NCBI GenBank assembly: GCA_024666565.1
Contig: CP088295.1
Location: forward strand, 4,030,001 to 4,094,000
Reading direction: 5' to 3'
DNA length: 64,000 bases
Source of the DNA: Svornostia abyssi
GTDB lineage: Bacteria > Actinomycetota > Thermoleophilia > Solirubrobacterales > Solirubrobacteraceae
The notes under the pieces are model-generated. The model worked only from the letters and a program-made list of their open reading frames with translations. It was not told the DNA's origin and ran no database searches. Shown here one piece after another: positions 29,196-39,859 of this stretch. The translations under genes were made by a program, and so were the position numbers. Every line of letters starts with the position of its first letter. The first letter of the stretch is position 1.

Positions 29196-30097
29196 TCGCC
29201 CTCGCCCCCGTTGACCGCGGTGAGGACCTGCACGAACTCCAGGGCGCGCAGATCGACGTACGGGCGCAGGTGGATCTCCTGGCTGTCGGCGCCCGGATCC
29301 TCGATGCGGGTGACCTGGCCGATCGGCAGGTTCGGCGGGTACAGCGACTCGAAGCGGCGCGAGTTGGTCCCCGACGTGACGATCCGGTCCTTCACCCGGA
29401 CGGTGCTGCGCGGCGGCGTGTAGTTCATGACGAGGTCGTTCGGGTTGCCCGCGCCGGAGCTCTCCACCACGCCCTGGACGGGCTTGGGGCGCCCCTTGTT
29501 CGTGCGCGCCGGCACCCCGGACGTGTGGTCGGTGATGAGCGTGACCTGCGCCGAGCCGCGCGTGACCTCGAGAACGTTGCCGACGAGCCCGCCCGACGCG
29601 ATGACCGGCATGCCCTCGCGGATGCCGTCCGAGCTGCCCTTGTCGATGCCGATGCGCGAATACCAGACGCTCGGGTCGTAGTTGATGACCCGCGCGCCCT
29701 TCGGGCCGTAGTCGCCCAGGCCGAGCGCCTGCGTCATCTCCAGCTGGGCGCGCAACTCGGTGTTCTCGCGTGCTGCGGCCTCGTTGGCGACGACCTCCTG
29801 GCGCAGCGCGTCGCGCTCGGCGCGCAGCGTCTCGACGTCGCCCTTCGCGTCGAGGGTGTCACCGAACCAGCCCACGAGGTCACGCGCCGGCTTCAGCGCA
29901 CGGCTCGCGCCCTCCTGGATGGGGCTGATGATCTCGTTGAAACCGCGCTGGATCGAGCGCAGCCCACCGCCGGCGGATTCGCCGAAGTAGGCCGTCAGCA
30001 GGATCAGGCAGCTGACGACGAGCAGCCCGAGGACCGCCCGGCGTCGCCGGACCGACTTGTCGTACACGTGGGGGGAAAGCTCCAAGGTCTTCATCAC
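29192..30097 (-). CDS. mreC: rod shape-determining protein MreC
   Basis: A 301-residue bitopic protein linking MreB to the periplasmic synthases. It has a membrane span at about 22-42 (VLGLLVVSCLILLTAYF), then a coiled coil (VETLRAERDALRQEVVANEA) and the beta-rich MreC domain with VWYSRIGIDKGSSDGIREGMPV and VILITDHTSGVPAR-like strands (here VTLITDHTS). Start is GTG 30097 or the adjacent ATG 30094. It is 13 nt from the end of mreB. Confidence 0.94.
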   Translation of the reverse strand: MMKTLELSPHVYDKSVRRRRAVLGLLVVSCLILLTAYFGESAGGGLRSIQRGFNEIISPIQEGASRALKPARDLVGWFGDTLDAKGDVETLRAERDALRQEVVANEAAARENTELRAQLEMTQALGLGDYGPKGARVINYDPSVWYSRIGIDKGSSDGIREGMPVIASGGLVGNVLEVTRGSAQVTLITDHTSGVPARTNKGRPKPVQGVVESSGAGNPNDLVMNYTPPRSTVRVKDRIVTSGTNSRRFESLYPPNLPIGQVTRIEDPGADSQEIHLRPYVDLRALEFVQVLTAVNGGEGE

Positions 30098-30110
30098 TGA
30101 GTGCCGTGCG

Positions 30111-31799
<1,689 letters not shown>

Positions 31800-31816
31800 G
31801 ATGGAGATGGAAACTG

Positions 31817-31842
31817 CGCCCTTACGGCTTCGCCTAAGGGCG
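31817..31842 (-). terminator. hairpin directly after the ndk stop
   Basis: CGCCCTTA and TAAGGGCG arms with an additional GGC/GCC inner pair around GAA. The first arm begins right after the ndk TAA. A TTTCC stretch follows, so an intrinsic terminator or attenuator between ndk and maf is plausible. Confidence 0.65.
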
Positions 31843-32256
31843 TTAGCTGAGCTCCGGAAAAAAGATCCCGGCTTCCCGCACGCCCGCCTCCGGGGAGTCC
31901 GAGCCGTGCACGAGGTTCGTGCCGACCTCGATCGCGAAGTCACCGCGGATCGAGCCGGTGGCGGCCTCGAGCGGGTTCGTCGCGCCGATGACCTGGCGGG
32001 CGGCCTTGATCGCACTCTCGCCCTCGAGGATCGCGGCGACCAGCGGGCCGGACGTGATGAACTCGACGAGCTCGCCGAAGAACGGCTTGCCCTGGTGCTC
32101 GCCGTAGTGCGTCTCGGCGATCTCGACGGTGAGCGTCGTCTGCTTCAGCGCGGCGATCTTCAGCCCCTTGCGCTCGAAGCGCGCGAGGATCTCGCCGGTG
32201 AGTCCTCGCGCGAACGCGTCGGGCTTGACGAGGATGAGGGTCTTCTCGACGGCCAT
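31843..32256 (-). CDS. ndk: nucleoside diphosphate kinase
   Basis: Equilibrates NTP and dNTP pools via a phosphohistidine. The 137-residue protein opens [24 protein letters not shown] and carries the active-site His117 in [10 protein letters not shown]. Length is exactly that of bacterial NDKs. GGAG lies nine bases before the ATG at 32256. A stem-loop immediately follows the stop, while a 150-bp intergenic region with a hairpin repeat precedes it, so it may be its own transcription unit. Confidence 0.97.
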   Translation of the reverse strand: MAVEKTLILVKPDAFARGLTGEILARFERKGLKIAALKQTTLTVEIAETHYGEHQGKPFFGELVEFITSGPLVAAILEGESAIKAARQVIGATNPLEAATGSIRGDFAIEVGTNLVHGSDSPEAGVREAGIFFPELS

Positions 32257-32342
32257 GTGTGTCTCCTGCTTCGAAAGTCCGGGGAAGTCGGCGGTGAAGG
32301 GTAGAGACCCCGCGCCCGAGCCGTCAGCCCCCACCCCCGGCC

Positions 32343-32386
32343 GAACGGTCATCTGTGGTCGCTGGGGCAGCCACCGACGACCGTTC
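32343..32386. repeat. 44-nt two-tier hairpin repeat, copy 2
   Basis: GAACGGTC/GACCGTTC outer arms and an inner GGTCGC/GCAGCC stem around TGGG. The flanks CCCCCGGC and GCCGGGGG extend the outer stem. It matches copy 1 at 22404-22447 in length and architecture. It lies between the phosphoesterase stop and ndk. Confidence 0.6.
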
Positions 32387-32407
32387 GCCGGGGGCGCCAG
32401 GCCGGGC

Positions 32408-33849
32408 TCAGCGCAGGCGCCGGCGCTGCGCGCTGGCCGAGCCGGACTCGGGGTCGATCCGCACCGTGTCCACCGCCACGACCCGGAACGGGTCTGCGGC
32501 GTAGCGCAGGACGGCCAACCCCAGCGCATCGGCCTCCGGCTCGGCGAGGTTGCCCGTTCCGCCCGCGCCGAGCGTGCCGCCGTTGACCTCCAGGACGCCG
32601 CGGACCAGTTCGACCCGCTGGCGGTGCGTGTGGCCCGTGACGATGACCGGCGGGCGGACCCGCGGCTCGGCGCGCAACTCCGCCACGGCGTCTGCGATCA
32701 GCTGCGGCTCGTGCACCATCACGACGTCGACGCTCCCGCGGTCGAGCAGCCGCCGCAGCCAGCCGGAGAACGCCGCCCGCTGCCCCTCGGTCACAGACGC
32801 CCCCCGGTCGGCGTAGTCGTCGGCCGAGCGCCGCTCGTTTGGGCTGTCGTACCCGGCGATCCGCACGCCACGGACGGTGACCACCCGCGGCCCGTACCCC
32901 ACGCCCGGCAGGTACCGCCCGTGCCGGGTGAGCACGATCGCGCCCTCCTCGGCGAGCCGGCGCATCGAGGTGTCCGAGTCATGGTTGCCGGACACCGCGA
33001 TGAAGCGGTCCCCGGCCGCCACCACACGCCGCGTGGCAGCGCTCTCCAGCGGCGTCCCGCGGTCCGTCAGATCCCCGGCGAACAGGACCACCGCGCCGCC
33101 GGGCGGCGCGCTCCAGCGTCGGCACCGCGAGCACGTTGTTGTGCAGGTCCGACGCGACGACCATGCGCGGCCTCGCCTCGATCGGCCGTCGCTGGCCCGG
33201 CGACTGCACGAGGCGCGCCAGCCCGAGTAGCTGGGCGTCGAGTTCGTCGCCCAGCACGCCACCGGACCGCTGCAACGTCTCCAGCGTGCGCAGCGCGACG
33301 GGGATATCCGGCCCGTTGGCGTAGTACTCAGGGTCCTCGAAGTTCCCCCGCGGGGGAAGCAGGACGATCGCGACCCCCGTGCAGGCGACCGCCCCCCGCA
33401 GCCGCCACGACCAGCAGCCGCCGCAGCGGTGCGACGTGCCCGCTGCGCAGCGCGAGGGCCACGAGCGCCCCGGCCAGCAGCGAAGCCAGCGCGACGACCA
33501 CCAGGAGTGCCCGCAGGTAGGCCGTGAGCGCGTCAGTCGCCTCGTCGCGCAGCTCCCGGACGGCGGGAAGCTCGCCCCCGGCGGCGCCTGCCAGTGCCTC
33601 GCGGTCAACGGACCTCACATCGAGCTTGACGCGCACCGGCAGGCGCACCGCGTCGAACCGCACGCCCCAGTCGACGAGCGGCACGTACAGGTCCAGGGCG
33701 CCGCGGTGCCCGACATCGACGTTGAGGTCCACCGTCCCGACCGACAGCGAGCGCTCCTGCGTGTAGGTCTCCAGCGCCAGCACCGCCCCTGCCACGGTGG
33801 CGAGAAGGACGGCGACGATCGCCAGCGAGCTGCGGACGCGGTGAGCCAC
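32408..33849 (-). CDS. membrane-anchored metallophosphoesterase (two frame breaks)
   Basis: Three frames join to one 479-residue protein. An N-terminal part with membrane spans ([40 protein letters not shown]) is followed by a calcineurin-type phosphoesterase with [31 protein letters not shown] and VTGHTHRQ metal ligands. Breaks lie at the C-run 33392-33397 (six where five fit) and within the GC palindrome about 33099-33112. Both are one-base insertions, and removing them gives a length divisible by three. The start is probably GTG 33849. Substrate is unknown; the active site probably faces outside the membrane or the cytosol near it. Confidence 0.82.
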
Positions 33850-33884
33850 ACCCAACGGAGTAGCAGCCCGTCCTGAAGTTCGGA

Positions 33885-34322
33885 TCAGTCCAACGCGCGA
33901 CTGAAGTGGTACGAGGCGATGCGCATGCCGTGCCGGAAGTAGAACCGGTGCGCCGCGGCCCGCTCCGCCTGCACGCCGGAGTCGAGGTGCAGCACGGCGC
34001 AGCCCTCGCCTCGCGCCTCGGCCTCGATCCACGCCATCACGGCGTCGGCGTGCCCGCGTCCGCGCAGCGCCGCGCGCGTCACGAGATCGTCCACGTAGAG
34101 GTGGCGGCCCAGCACAAGGTTGTCGGCGATGCGAAACCCGCCGACCGCCGCCGCCACCGGATCACCCGGCTCGAACGAGCCGACGAGGCGGTATCCGCCG
34201 GGGCGCAGCGCGTCGACGCGCGCGGTCAGCGCCTCGACCGTCTCGAGATGCGGGCGCAGCTCGAGCAGCGCCGGCGCGGCGAGATGCGACTCGCCGGACG
34301 CCAGCTCGCGAACCTCCGGCAC
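33885..34322 (-). CDS. GNAT family N-acetyltransferase
   Basis: A 145-residue GNAT protein starting at GTG 34322, five bases after the zinc-ribbon gene stop. The acetyl-CoA motif appears as VDDLVTRAALRGRGHADAVM (RxxGxG-type, about 77-96), followed by VLHLDSGVQAERAAAHRFYF with the motif-B Tyr region and HGMRIASYHF. Substrate is unknown. The tight spacing suggests co-expression with the folC/zinc-ribbon unit. Confidence 0.84.
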   Translation of the reverse strand: MPEVRELASGESHLAAPALLELRPHLETVEALTARVDALRPGGYRLVGSFEPGDPVAAAVGGFRIADNLVLGRHLYVDDLVTRAALRGRGHADAVMAWIEAEARGEGCAVLHLDSGVQAERAAAHRFYFRHGMRIASYHFSRALD

Positions 34323-34327
34323 GCCGG

Positions 34328-34852
34328 TCAGGAGTCGACGGCGGTGCGTTCGGACGTCGACTGGTCGCCCGAGCCGCCGCGCCGGCGCCGGCGCCGCGAC
34401 GTCGACGCGCCCGCCACCTCGGCCTCGCAGTACGGGCAGAGCCGCCACTCGGGGTCGAGCGGCTTGGCGCAGTTGCTGCAAGGGTCACGCAGCTTGCGGG
34501 TGCAGGACGGGCAGCGCAGCCAGTCCTCCTTGACCTCGTAGCTGCAGTGCGGGCACGCGAGGTAGCTCAGCTGATGCAGCCGCGCCTCGGCGGCCTGCAT
34601 CTCGAGCTCGCGCTCGCGCACGTCCTCGAGGTACTCCGGCGGCCGCACGATCATGTACACGATCACGCCCACGAAGGGGAAGATGATCGCCGCGACCACG
34701 GCGCAGCCGACAAGCATCGCGTCGTCGATCCGCCGCCGCGCGTCGGCGTACGTCCAGTACACGAGCGACAGATAGACGACGACCAGGAACAGCAGCAGGA
34801 GGTTGACGGCGAGGTTCAGCCCGTCGGAATCGATCCCGAAGACAGCAAGCAT
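34328..34852 (-). CDS. membrane protein with double zinc ribbon
   Basis: A 174-residue protein. Two membrane spans (LAVNLLLLFLVVVYLSLVYW and LVGCAVVAAIIFPFVGVIVYMI) precede four CxxC knuckles: CPHC, CPSC, CSNC and CPYC (about residues 100-143). These form two zinc ribbons on the cytoplasmic side. The C-terminus is Arg-rich then Ser/Thr-rich. Similar zinc-ribbon membrane proteins occur next to folC/valS in related actinobacteria, and their function is unknown. Confidence 0.85.
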   Translation of the reverse strand: MLAVFGIDSDGLNLAVNLLLLFLVVVYLSLVYWTYADARRRIDDAMLVGCAVVAAIIFPFVGVIVYMIVRPPEYLEDVRERELEMQAAEARLHQLSYLACPHCSYEVKEDWLRCPSCTRKLRDPCSNCAKPLDPEWRLCPYCEAEVAGASTSRRRRRRGGSGDQSTSERTAVDS

Positions 34853-34878
34853 GAGGTCAGGAAGCCTAGAGGACGGGG

Positions 34879-34998
34879 CTACAGGAACAGTCGCCCGAAG
34901 AGGTAGCCCAGGGCGAAGAAGACGAGAATCACGAGCGCGACGATGAGCGCCACCGCTGCGATCAGGGCCAGGGCGTTGGGCTGATTGTCCTGGCTCAC
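34879..34998 (-). CDS. 39-residue single-span membrane microprotein
   Basis: A GTG start overlaps the folC stop as GTGA. The product has a short polar N-terminus (VSQDNQPNA), one strongly hydrophobic helix of about 20 residues (LALIAAVALIVALVILVFF) and ends ALGYLFGRLFL. It ends at TAG 34879. The overlap, clean membrane-helix composition and position between folC and the zinc-ribbon membrane gene support a real gene. Function unknown; it may partner the adjacent membrane protein. Confidence 0.65.
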   Translation of the reverse strand: MSQDNQPNALALIAAVALIVALVILVFFALGYLFGRLFL

Positions 34999-36270
34999 AG
35001 CATGCTCACCCTGCGCGTGCCGTCGCTGCGGAGCAGGTCGGCGATGAGGTAGATCGAGCCTGTCGCGAGCACCACGCCGCCCGGGCCGGCGAGTTCGCGG
35101 CCACGCGCCAGCGCACGTTTGGGCTCGGGCTCGCGATGGATCGGCACCGTGGCGACCTGCGCCGCGAGGGACTCCAACGTCGCCGGGCTCAGCGCCCGCG
35201 GGTTCGCATTACTCGTCACCACCACGTCCGCGCAGTGTGGCAGCAACGCGCCGAGCATCGCGGCCGCGTCCTTGTCGTCAAGCACGCTGATGACGGCCGT
35301 GAGCGGGCGCCCCTTGAGGAACTCGGGCAATGAGGCGGCCAGCGCCTCCATCCCGCCGGGGTTGTGCGCGCCGTCGAGGATGACCTGTGGCCCACCCACC
35401 CCGGTGTCCACGAGCTGGAACCGGCCGGGGACCGCGACCTGCGCCGCGGCGGCCCGCACGGCTTCGTCATCGACGTGGCCGAGCCAGGCGCGTGCGGCCT
35501 CGATGGCGGCCGCGAAGTTCCGGCGCTGGAAGCCGCCGAGCGCGCGCACGGGCACGCCCGGGTCGGCGGGCGCGCGGACGATCGTGGCCCCCTGCCGGTC
35601 CGCGACAGCCTCGGCCTCGCGCAGCGCGTCGCGGTGCAGATCGGCGCCGAGCACCAGCGTGCCGCCGGGCGGCACGACCGCCAGCTTCTCCCGGGCGATG
35701 TCGGCGACGGTGGGACCGAGCCAACGCGTGTGCTCGAGCCCGACGTTGGTGAGGACGACGACGGGCGCCTGCAGCACGTTCGTCGCGTCGTACCGGCCCC
35801 CCGAGCCCCGCCTCGACGACGGCGACCTCGACACCCTGCCGCGCGAGCTCGTCCAGCGCCGCGGCGGTCAGCGCCTCGAACTGCGTGACCCGGTCGTCGC
35901 CGTCAAGGGTCCGATCGACCCGCTCGGTGGCCTGCCGCGCCCGGGCAACCGCCGCGGCGAACGCGTCCTCGCCGATGTCGGTGTCCCCCACGCGGATGCG
36001 CTCGGCGAACGAGATCAGATGCGGCGACAGGTAGCTGCCGGCGCGGACGCCGTGACGCTCGAGCAGTGCCGCGATCATGCGTGTGGTCGAGGACTTCCCG
36101 TTCGTGCCGACGACGTGAATCGCGCCGTACCGCTCCTGCGGGGACCCCAGCGCGGTCAGCAGACGGCGCATCCGGTCGAGCCCGAACCGCATGCCGAACA
36201 GCTCCAGGCTCAGCAGCCACTGCTCCGCGTCGGCGGCGCTCCACCCCTCCCGCCGCACCGGCTGGGTCAC
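34995..36270 (-). CDS. folC: folylpolyglutamate synthase / dihydrofolate synthase (frame broken at the C-run 35797-35802)
   Basis: Adds glutamate to folates in a Mur ligase-type reaction. The N-terminal part has the ATP-binding HVVGTNGKSSTTRMIAALL (about 51-69), SPHLISFAERIRV and VVEAGLGG. There a run of six G on the coding strand (five needed) shifts the frame. The corrected frame gives GGRYDATNVLQAPVVVLTNVG and later ILDGAHNPGG, for 424 residues. The start GTG 36270 overlaps the valS stop (GTGA), and its stop overlaps the microprotein start. Gene order valS-folC is widely conserved. Confidence 0.94.
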
Positions 36271-38894
36271 AGCTCTTCCAGCTGGTCGAGCTCCGTCTGC
36301 AGGCGGCTGAGCTTGTCCCGTTCCTCCTGCACGACGGCGGGCGGGGCCTTGGCCACGAACCTCTCGTTGCCGAGCTTGCCCTCCGCGCGCTTGATCTCGG
36401 ACTGGAGCTGCTGGCGCTCGGCCGCCACGCGGTCTCGCGCAGCGCCCAGATCGACCTCGTCGCTGGGCAGCAGGTCGACCGCGCCCCCGGGGACCGCGAC
36501 CCCGGCGATCGTCCCCGCGCCGTCGCCGCCCTGCAGGTCGAGCCGGGCGAGCGCTGCCACCAGCGACGCCACGTCGCCGTACCCGTCCGGGAGCCGGGCG
36601 GGCAGCACCGCGCCGGGCCGCACGCCCACGCGGTCGCGCCAGCCGCGCACCGCGGTCACGGCGCCGATGGCACGGTCGACCGCAGCCTCGGCGTCCGCGT
36701 CGAGCAGCGCGTCGTCCACGTCCGGGTAGGGCGCGCCGGCGAGCAGGTCGGCGCCGCCGCGGGCGCCCTCAGGCAGCAGCGACCAGATCTCCTCGGTCAC
36801 GAAGGGGATGATCGGGTGGGCCAGCGCGAGCGTCTCGGAGACGACGTGCAGCAGCGTCGCGGACAGGTCGGCCTTCGCCTCGGGGTCGTCGTCGGCGTAG
36901 AGCCGTGGCTTGACCATCTCCAGGTACCAGTCGCACAGCTCGTCGAAGACGAACTCGTAGAGCCCGAGCGCCGCCTTCGCGAAGTCGAAGCCGTCGACGC
37001 GCCCGGCGAAGTCCGCCTTCGCCCGCTGCAGGCGCGAGAGCATCCAGCGATCCTCGATGGTGCGCGGCCGGGGCGCGGCATCGGCATCGACATCGACCTG
37101 CAGCAGCACGAACCGCGACGCGTTGAAGAGCTTGTTCGTCAGCGAGCGCCCCTGCTCGATCTTCTCCTCGCTGAAGCGCACATCCTGCGTGGACGACATC
37201 GCGAGCAGGCCGAACCGGACGGCGTCGGCGCCGTAGGCGGGGAAGTCGCCGCCCTGGGAGAAGACCTCGGGGCGCGGGCCGCCGTCGATGAGGTCGAGCG
37301 GGTCGATGCCCGTCCCCAGCGACTTGCTCATCCGCTGCCCGTTCGGCGCCTGGATGACCGAGTGGATGTACACGTCCTCGAACGGGACCTGGCCCGGGAA
37401 GCGCAGCCCCATCATCACCATGCGCGCCACCCACAGGAAGAGGATGTCGCGCGCGGTGCTCAGCACGTTCGTCGGGTAAAACGCCTGCAAAGCTGCGGTT
37501 TCCTCGGGCCAGCCGAGGGTGGCGAACGGCCACAGCGCGCTGCTGAACCACGTGTCGAGCACGTCCGGGTCGCGCTCCCAGCCCTCGCCCTCGGGCGGGG
37601 TCGTCCCGACGTACATCTCCTCGTCGCGGTACCAGACCGGGATCTGGTGGCCCCACCACAGCTGGCGGCTCACGCACCACGGGCGGATGTTCTCCAGCCA
37701 GTCGATGTAGCGCCGCGACTGCGACTCGGGGTGGATCTTCACCTTGCCCTCGCGGACCACGTCGATGGCCGGCTGCGCGAGCCCGCCCATGTCCATGAAC
37801 CACTGCAGGCTGATGAGCGGCTCAATCCGCGCACCCGAGCGGTGGCTGAACGGCACGGTGTGCTCGTAGGCCTCCTGCTCGCGGATGCGGCCCTCGGCCT
37901 CCAGACGCGCCACGACGGCGGCCTGCGCCTCCTGCACTGTCAGTCCGGCGAAGTCCTGCCCCGCCGCCTCCGTCATGAGCCCGTCCTCGCCGATGACCGA
38001 GATCTCGGGCAGGCCGTGCTTGCGCCCGATCTCGAAGTCGTTGGGGTCATGGCCGGGCGTGATCTTCAGGCAGCCGGTGCCGAAGTCGGTCTTGACGTAC
38101 TCGTCGGCGATGACCGGCAGGCGGCGGCCGACGATCGGCAGGATGACGTCCTTGCCGATGAAGCGCTGGTAGCGCTCGTCGTCAGGATGGACGGCGACGG
38201 CGGTGTCGGCGAGCATCGTCTCCGGGCGCACGGTGGCGACCACGAGCTCGCCGTCCCCATCGGCCAGCGGGTAGGCGATCGAGTACAGCGTGTCGACGAT
38301 CCCCTCGCGCTCCTCGACCTCGAGGTCGGAAACCGCGGTCTGCAGGCCCGGATCCCAGTTGACCATGTAGTGGTCGCGGTAGATCAGGCCCTGCTCGTAC
38401 AGGTCGACGAAGACCTTCAGCACCGCCTGGACGTACTGGTCGTCCATCGTGAAACGCTCGTCGTCGTAGTCGCACGACGCGCCCAGGCGCTTGAACTGCT
38501 CGATGATCGTGCCGCCGAACTCCTCGCGCCACTCCCACACGCGGCGCGTGAACTCCTCGCGGCCGACGGCCTCGCGGCTCGTGCCCTCCCCCTCCAGGCG
38601 CTTCTCGACCTGGCGCTGCGTCGCGATGCCCGCATGGTCGGTGCCGAGGATCCACTTTGCGTGCTTGCCGCGCATGCGGTTCAAGCGGATGAGCGTGTCC
38701 TGGATCGACCCGTTCAACGCGTGGCCCATGTGCAGCGCGCCGGTGACGTTCGGCGGCGGGATCGCGATCGAGTAGTTCTCGTCGGCGGTGCCCTCGGGCT
38801 CGGGGCTGTTCAGGCCCGAGTCCAGCCAGCGCGTGGTGATACGCGGCTCGACCTCGGACGGCTCGTATCGGGTGCGCTCACGCAGGTCGGTCAT
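36267..38894 (-). CDS. valS: valyl-tRNA synthetase
   Basis: Class Ia synthetase, 875 residues, normal length. HIGH-like motif GALHMGHALN near residue 55, editing domain with ATVRPETMLADTAVAVHP, KMSKS as RMSKSLGTGIDP near 524, and a C-terminal coiled-coil arm (RDRVAAERQQLQSEIKRAEG to the end) that binds the tRNA elbow. Start ATG 38894 (MTDLRERTRYEPSEVEPR). The final four bases overlap folC. Confidence 0.97.
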   Translation of the reverse strand: MTDLRERTRYEPSEVEPRITTRWLDSGLNSPEPEGTADENYSIAIPPPNVTGALHMGHALNGSIQDTLIRLNRMRGKHAKWILGTDHAGIATQRQVEKRLEGEGTSREAVGREEFTRRVWEWREEFGGTIIEQFKRLGASCDYDDERFTMDDQYVQAVLKVFVDLYEQGLIYRDHYMVNWDPGLQTAVSDLEVEEREGIVDTLYSIAYPLADGDGELVVATVRPETMLADTAVAVHPDDERYQRFIGKDVILPIVGRRLPVIADEYVKTDFGTGCLKITPGHDPNDFEIGRKHGLPEISVIGEDGLMTEAAGQDFAGLTVQEAQAAVVARLEAEGRIREQEAYEHTVPFSHRSGARIEPLISLQWFMDMGGLAQPAIDVVREGKVKIHPESQSRRYIDWLENIRPWCVSRQLWWGHQIPVWYRDEEMYVGTTPPEGEGWERDPDVLDTWFSSALWPFATLGWPEETAALQAFYPTNVLSTARDILFLWVARMVMMGLRFPGQVPFEDVYIHSVIQAPNGQRMSKSLGTGIDPLDLIDGGPRPEVFSQGGDFPAYGADAVRFGLLAMSSTQDVRFSEEKIEQGRSLTNKLFNASRFVLLQVDVDADAAPRPRTIEDRWMLSRLQRAKADFAGRVDGFDFAKAALGLYEFVFDELCDWYLEMVKPRLYADDDPEAKADLSATLLHVVSETLALAHPIIPFVTEEIWSLLPEGARGGADLLAGAPYPDVDDALLDADAEAAVDRAIGAVTAVRGWRDRVGVRPGAVLPARLPDGYGDVASLVAALARLDLQGGDGAGTIAGVAVPGGAVDLLPSDEVDLGAARDRVAAERQQLQSEIKRAEGKLGNERFVAKAPPAVVQEERDKLSRLQTELDQLEEL

Positions 38895-38918
38895 GGACCG
38901 CGTGAGTCTAGAGCGGGC

Positions 38919-39230
38919 TCAGAAGCCGCGGCGCTTCGTGCCGCGTCGCAGCGCAAAGCGGCGCGCGTGCGGCAGCAGATCGCGCCCGACGGCCGCGGGC
39001 TCGAGCTTGCGCACCAGGACACTGAGACGCTCGCGCTCATGACGCGAGAGGTTCGCCGGCCGGCCCTTGCTCTTCTTCACGATCGCCGACAGCTCGGCGC
39101 GGTCGTGCGGGTTCAGCTGCAACCAGCGGTCGCGGAAGATCATGGCGATCTCGAGCACCAGCGCCCACGGGATGGCCTTGACGGACCCGGGGACGCCGCG
39201 CTTGGCGGGCGAAGACGACATGGATCCCAT
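38919..39230 (-). CDS. conserved-looking hypothetical protein, basic, helical
   Basis: A 103-residue (or 100, if ATG 39221) basic protein with a central segment WALVLEIAMIFRDRWLQLNP followed by HDRAELSAIVKKSKGRPANL and SRHERERLSVLVRKLEP. It appears entirely helical, without membrane spans. The 'GRPANLS..ERERL' pattern suggests a nucleic-acid- or ribosome-binding helix, but no family is recognised. It lies 24 nt upstream of valS and 23 nt downstream of the TetR gene, all on the same strand. Confidence 0.65.
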   Translation of the reverse strand: MGSMSSSPAKRGVPGSVKAIPWALVLEIAMIFRDRWLQLNPHDRAELSAIVKKSKGRPANLSRHERERLSVLVRKLEPAAVGRDLLPHARRFALRRGTKRRGF

Positions 39231-39253
39231 GGTACGGGGTCGACCGGCCCGGC

Positions 39254-39835
39254 TCAGATCGAGAGGATGCGGACGAAGTACGTCCGCGTGAAGTCCCGGA
39301 GGGCCTCGGGGTCATCAAGATCGACGGGCGCGCCCGGCGCGATGGCGTACGAGATAGCAAGCCGCGCGGCGACGTCGGCGGCGACGAGCATCTCCTCGTG
39401 GGTGCGTTCGCCGGGCAGCTGCGACGCCATCCGGGCCGCCACAAACGCGCGGCCGGCCTCCAAGAACGGGGCGCCCTCCGTGGTGAGGTGGGGCAGCAGC
39501 GCCTCTGGCTCGCTCTCGAGCAGCCGCGTGAACAGCGGGTGCGACCGGGCCGTCCACAGCGTGAAGGCGAAGCCCTCGACGACCTGGTCGGCGGGATCCT
39601 CGAACGGGTCCATCGCCGCCGTCAGCTGCTCCTGGAATCGGCGCAGCTCGCGCATCACGACTGCGCCGACCAGCGCCTCCTTGCCGGGGAAACGTCGGTA
39701 GACGGTGACGCGCGCGACCTTCGCGCGCCGCGCGACGTCCTCGACCGTGGACTTTGCGATGCCGAAGCGTTCGAACCGCCAGAGCGCGGCATCGAGGATC
39801 GCCTCGCCGATCGCATCATCTGGAGAAACACTCAT
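39254..39835 (-). CDS. TetR/AcrR family transcriptional regulator
   Basis: A 193-residue repressor-type protein. The N-terminal HTH is canonical: AILDAALWRFERFGIAKSTV then EDVARRAKVARVTVYRRFPGKEALVGAVV (about 30-58). The ligand domain is variable and no effector can be predicted. The ATG at 39835 gives the normal family N-terminus; the far longer upstream frame was rejected. It is divergent, with only 24 nt between starts, from the SnoaL-like gene, so it probably controls that gene and itself. Confidence 0.92.
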   Translation of the reverse strand: MSVSPDDAIGEAILDAALWRFERFGIAKSTVEDVARRAKVARVTVYRRFPGKEALVGAVVMRELRRFQEQLTAAMDPFEDPADQVVEGFAFTLWTARSHPLFTRLLESEPEALLPHLTTEGAPFLEAGRAFVAARMASQLPGERTHEEMLVAADVAARLAISYAIAPGAPVDLDDPEALRDFTRTYFVRILSI

Positions 39836-39848
39836 ACGTGAAGTGTAT
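39834..39848. promoter_or_regulatory. candidate TetR operator between divergent starts
   Basis: ATAC and GTAT arms separated by seven bases (ATACGTGAAGTGTAT) overlap the TetR start codon. TATCTT (39846-39851) is a possible -10 for the plus-strand gene. This fits autoregulation but is weakly palindromic. Confidence 0.35.
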
Positions 39849-39859
39849 CTTTGCTTCCC

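Noticed and set aside
26802..29423. 873-codon frame opposite mrdA and mreD
   Set aside because: Antisense to PBP2 with intact catalytic motifs.
36066..39701. 1,211-codon frame opposite valS and neighbours
   Set aside because: Antisense to ValRS; low-complexity Arg/His/Leu composition.
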